Origin: an uncultured Schlesneria sp.
GTDB lineage: Bacteria > Planctomycetota > Planctomycetia > Planctomycetales > Planctomycetaceae
Direction: 5' to 3'
Length of the DNA: 41,776 bases
Assembly (NCBI GenBank): GCA_903840265.1
Contig: CAIMFH010000162.1
Coordinates: 1-41,776 of the forward strand
Positions 40,252 through 41,776 of the stretch are shown piece after piece. Under the pieces are notes generated by a model. That model had not been told where the DNA came from. It made no database searches and was given only the letters and a program-made list of their open reading frames with translations. A program made the position numbers and the translations under genes. Positions within the stretch are counted from its first letter, which is position 1. Each line of letters opens with the position of its first letter.

Positions 40252-40671
40252 ATGCGCTGGTTACGACCACTAGTCTATGTTTGGGTCTTCCCCGGTACCG
40301 CCGTCGGCCTGTTCGGAACAGCGTTGGCACTGGTCAGTGGCGGCAAAGCGCGGGTCGTCGACGGCGTGATCGAAGCGCACGGCGGCTGGATCACGAGTCG
40401 CTTGATTCAGGGCAACCGCTGGGTCGGCCCGATCTCCGCCATCACGCTCGGTCACGTCGTTTTGGGCTGCGACGAAGCGACGCTGGCTCGAACTCGTCTA
40501 CACGAACGAGTCCACGTCCGCCAATACGAACGCTGGGGACCGTTCTTCATCCCCGCGTATCTCGCTGCGAGCGCCTGGGTCGGCTGGCGAGGCTACCATG
40601 CCTACTTGGACAACCCATTCGAAGTCGAAGCCTACGCCATCGACGACACGCGACAAGTCGAACCTGACTAG
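40252..40671 (+). CDS. Small HExxH membrane protein of unknown function
   Basis: The 139-residue protein has hydrophobic segments near residues 5-30 and about 98-115. A zinc-peptidase-like H84-E-R-V-H88-V-R-Q-Y-E-R-W-G motif lies between them. Glu124 or Glu126 in N-P-F-E-V-E-A-Y could serve as the third ligand. This pattern (HERVH, then a hydrophobic stretch, then N-P-F-E-x-E-A) is one I recognise from small planctomycete and proteobacterial proteins without known function. It lies 19 bases after the ABC-F gene and may share its transcript. The peptidase activity is an inference from the motif. Confidence 0.8.
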   Translation: MRWLRPLVYVWVFPGTAVGLFGTALALVSGGKARVVDGVIEAHGGWITSRLIQGNRWVGPISAITLGHVVLGCDEATLARTRLHERVHVRQYERWGPFFIPAYLAASAWVGWRGYHAYLDNPFEVEAYAIDDTRQVEPD

Positions 40672-40802
40672 TGTTTCCGTCACAACTTAATCCAAGTTGT
40701 CTCCGCCACAGGATGAGCAATAATCATCCGAGGTAAATTCGGTCGCCAACAGGTGCTCGAACCGGTTGGAGCCGCAAATCTCCAACTGAAGAGCCACTAC
40801 GC

Positions 40803-40836
40803 AAAAAAAAGGCCCGGACCATTTGATGGACCGGGC
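40803..40836 (-). terminator. Intrinsic terminator after the DUF1559 gene
   Basis: On the minus strand GCCCGGTCCAT pairs with ATGGTCCGGGC (one T-T mismatch) around a 3-base loop and is followed by eight T (40810-40803). It lies about 40 bases after the DUF1559 stop codon. Confidence 0.9.
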
Positions 40837-40875
40837 ACTCGCCTTCCCGCTCAGTCGATTGACTATTGCATTAGA

Positions 40876-41776
40876 TTAGAAATCACCAACCGTATTGCCA
40901 TCGGACATCGTGCTCAGATTTCGCCAAGTGTTAATGTCAATATTCTGGCTGATGAAGCGTGCAGATCCATCGCATAACAAAGCATGCACTCCGCCCGTAT
41001 GTTTGCTGCGTGCCGCGAAAACGTTATTTTGTCCTCCAGGCGTCGCGATACATGGGAGGCCAACCAGGGACGATTGCGCATTTTGACAGAAGCCCCCGTT
41101 CAAAGCATCAGGCGAAGTGGTATTGGGGCCGTACAGTGTCGTAAAGCCGACATGGGGGCCGTACCAAGTCAGTCCCCGCAGATCATTTGGGACCGGTCCC
41201 TGGCGTACTTCGGAAATCATCAAACAATTCGACGTTCCATCACTGATATCACGCAAGCCATAAAACACGTTCGAATTGTACGTGAACGGCGATGGTAGAA
41301 AGACAACACTGTTAAGCGGGCTGGTACGCGCCACATCCGTGTTCCCCAAATTAACTGCATAGTTGTAGTTTGGTGCGCTGTTCCAAGTCTTTGTCGCGGT
41401 GTCGCTGGGGCACAAATGAGCCGTGAAACTTGTTCGAACGATGTTGATGTTGGTATTACCGGTACCCGAGTAGTAGTCCTGCGCATAGTTCCATTGATTG
41501 AAAGAATTCGCTTGGTCAATATTGGGTAGCAATGATCGCAGCCAAACCATACCCGCGGTATCTGTCCCACCCACTCCAGTGAACGCGCCGCAAGCGAGGC
41601 GGTTGTAGGTGTCATGGTAGTTGTGCATTGCCAAGCCCAACTGCTTAAGGTTGTTTTTGCATTGCGTTCGGCGTGCTGCTTCGCGAGCCTGCTGGACTGC
41701 AGGCAGCAGCAATGCGATGAGAACTGCAATGATCGCGATCACGACCAGCAGTTCAATTAAAGTAAACGCCTTTCTC
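40876..41776 (-). CDS. DUF1559 pseudopilin-like protein (5' end missing)
   Basis: The visible 300 codons run off the right edge. Reading from there, the first residues are [17 protein letters not shown], a type IV prepilin signal cut before the Phe and followed by a membrane helix, then [20 protein letters not shown]. The rest is the DUF1559 domain, with two conserved Cys-containing blocks and, at the end, the motif [15 protein letters not shown]. Planctomycetes carry dozens of such proteins; their function is unknown. Only a few codons, the start and promoter are missing. A good terminator follows. Confidence 0.95.
   Translation of the reverse strand, partial: RKAFTLIELLVVIAIIAVLIALLLPAVQQAREAARRTQCKNNLKQLGLAMHNYHDTYNRLACGAFTGVGGTDTAGMVWLRSLLPNIDQANSFNQWNYAQDYYSGTGNTNINIVRTSFTAHLCPSDTATKTWNSAPNYNYAVNLGNTDVARTSPLNSVVFLPSPFTYNSNVFYGLRDISDGTSNCLMISEVRQGPVPNDLRGLTWYGPHVGFTTLYGPNTTSPDALNGGFCQNAQSSLVGLPCIATPGGQNNVFAARSKHTGGVHALLCDGSARFISQNIDINTWRNLSTMSDGNTVGDF

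Overview
The window reads as chromosomal DNA of a planctomycete, probably class Planctomycetia. The grounds are a DUF1559 pseudopilin-like protein at the right edge, a YfbK/VWA protein encoded next to an ECF sigma factor, a DUF1570 peptidase, several secreted proteins of unknown family (one extremely Cys-rich), moderately high GC, and genes mixed on both strands with long gene-poor spacers. I cannot assign a genus. No plasmid, prophage or CRISPR array is visible. The only mobile-element signal is the first 15 codons of an IS630-type transposase at the left edge.

Left part (1-13 kb). A eukaryote-like UDP-sugar pyrophosphorylase is followed by a STAS-domain protein with its own terminator. Next comes a three-gene cluster of secreted proteins on the minus strand (2991-6421); two of the three look like paralogs. 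Divergent from it are a LolA-like protein and a ferrochelatase that carries cysteines expected to hold a [2Fe-2S] cluster. Then come an Ig-like secreted protein, two tandem tatA genes behind a near-consensus promoter, a small membrane protein and a methyltransferase.

Iron region (13.1-18.3 kb). Two transcription units diverge from a short regulatory region that holds a promoter overlapped by a 19-bp Fur-box-like palindrome. To the right are two overlapping feoA genes, feoB (with a coiled-coil insert) and a secreted protein whose predicted mature N-terminus carries eight histidines. To the left are a D-2-hydroxyacid dehydrogenase and a small Cys-rich membrane protein of the FeoB-associated type. 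With the Fe-S ferrochelatase nearby, this part is centred on ferrous iron and haem.

Middle part (18.3-31 kb). It holds a 30-nt repeat in inverted orientation, the Cys-rich secreted protein, a polytopic membrane protein and a GAF-PP2C phosphatase that could partner the STAS protein. A Nudix hydrolase and an ADP-ribosylglycohydrolase form a pair likely to act on ADP-ribose. An ECF sigma factor precedes a fusion of an anti-sigma-like N-terminus, a membrane segment and a VWA domain. An orphan sigma-54 response regulator follows, then a phyH-larB-nnrD operon.

Right part (31-41.8 kb). It holds a two-domain secreted esterase overlapping a gene of unknown function, a zinc peptidase, rpsL-rpsG (without fusA/tuf behind them), mqnD of the futalosine menaquinone route, an ABC-F protein, a small HExxH membrane protein and the truncated DUF1559 gene. 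Four good intrinsic terminators and three good sigma-70-like promoters are visible. Several spacers carry short tandem or inverted repeats that look like dispersed intergenic families.
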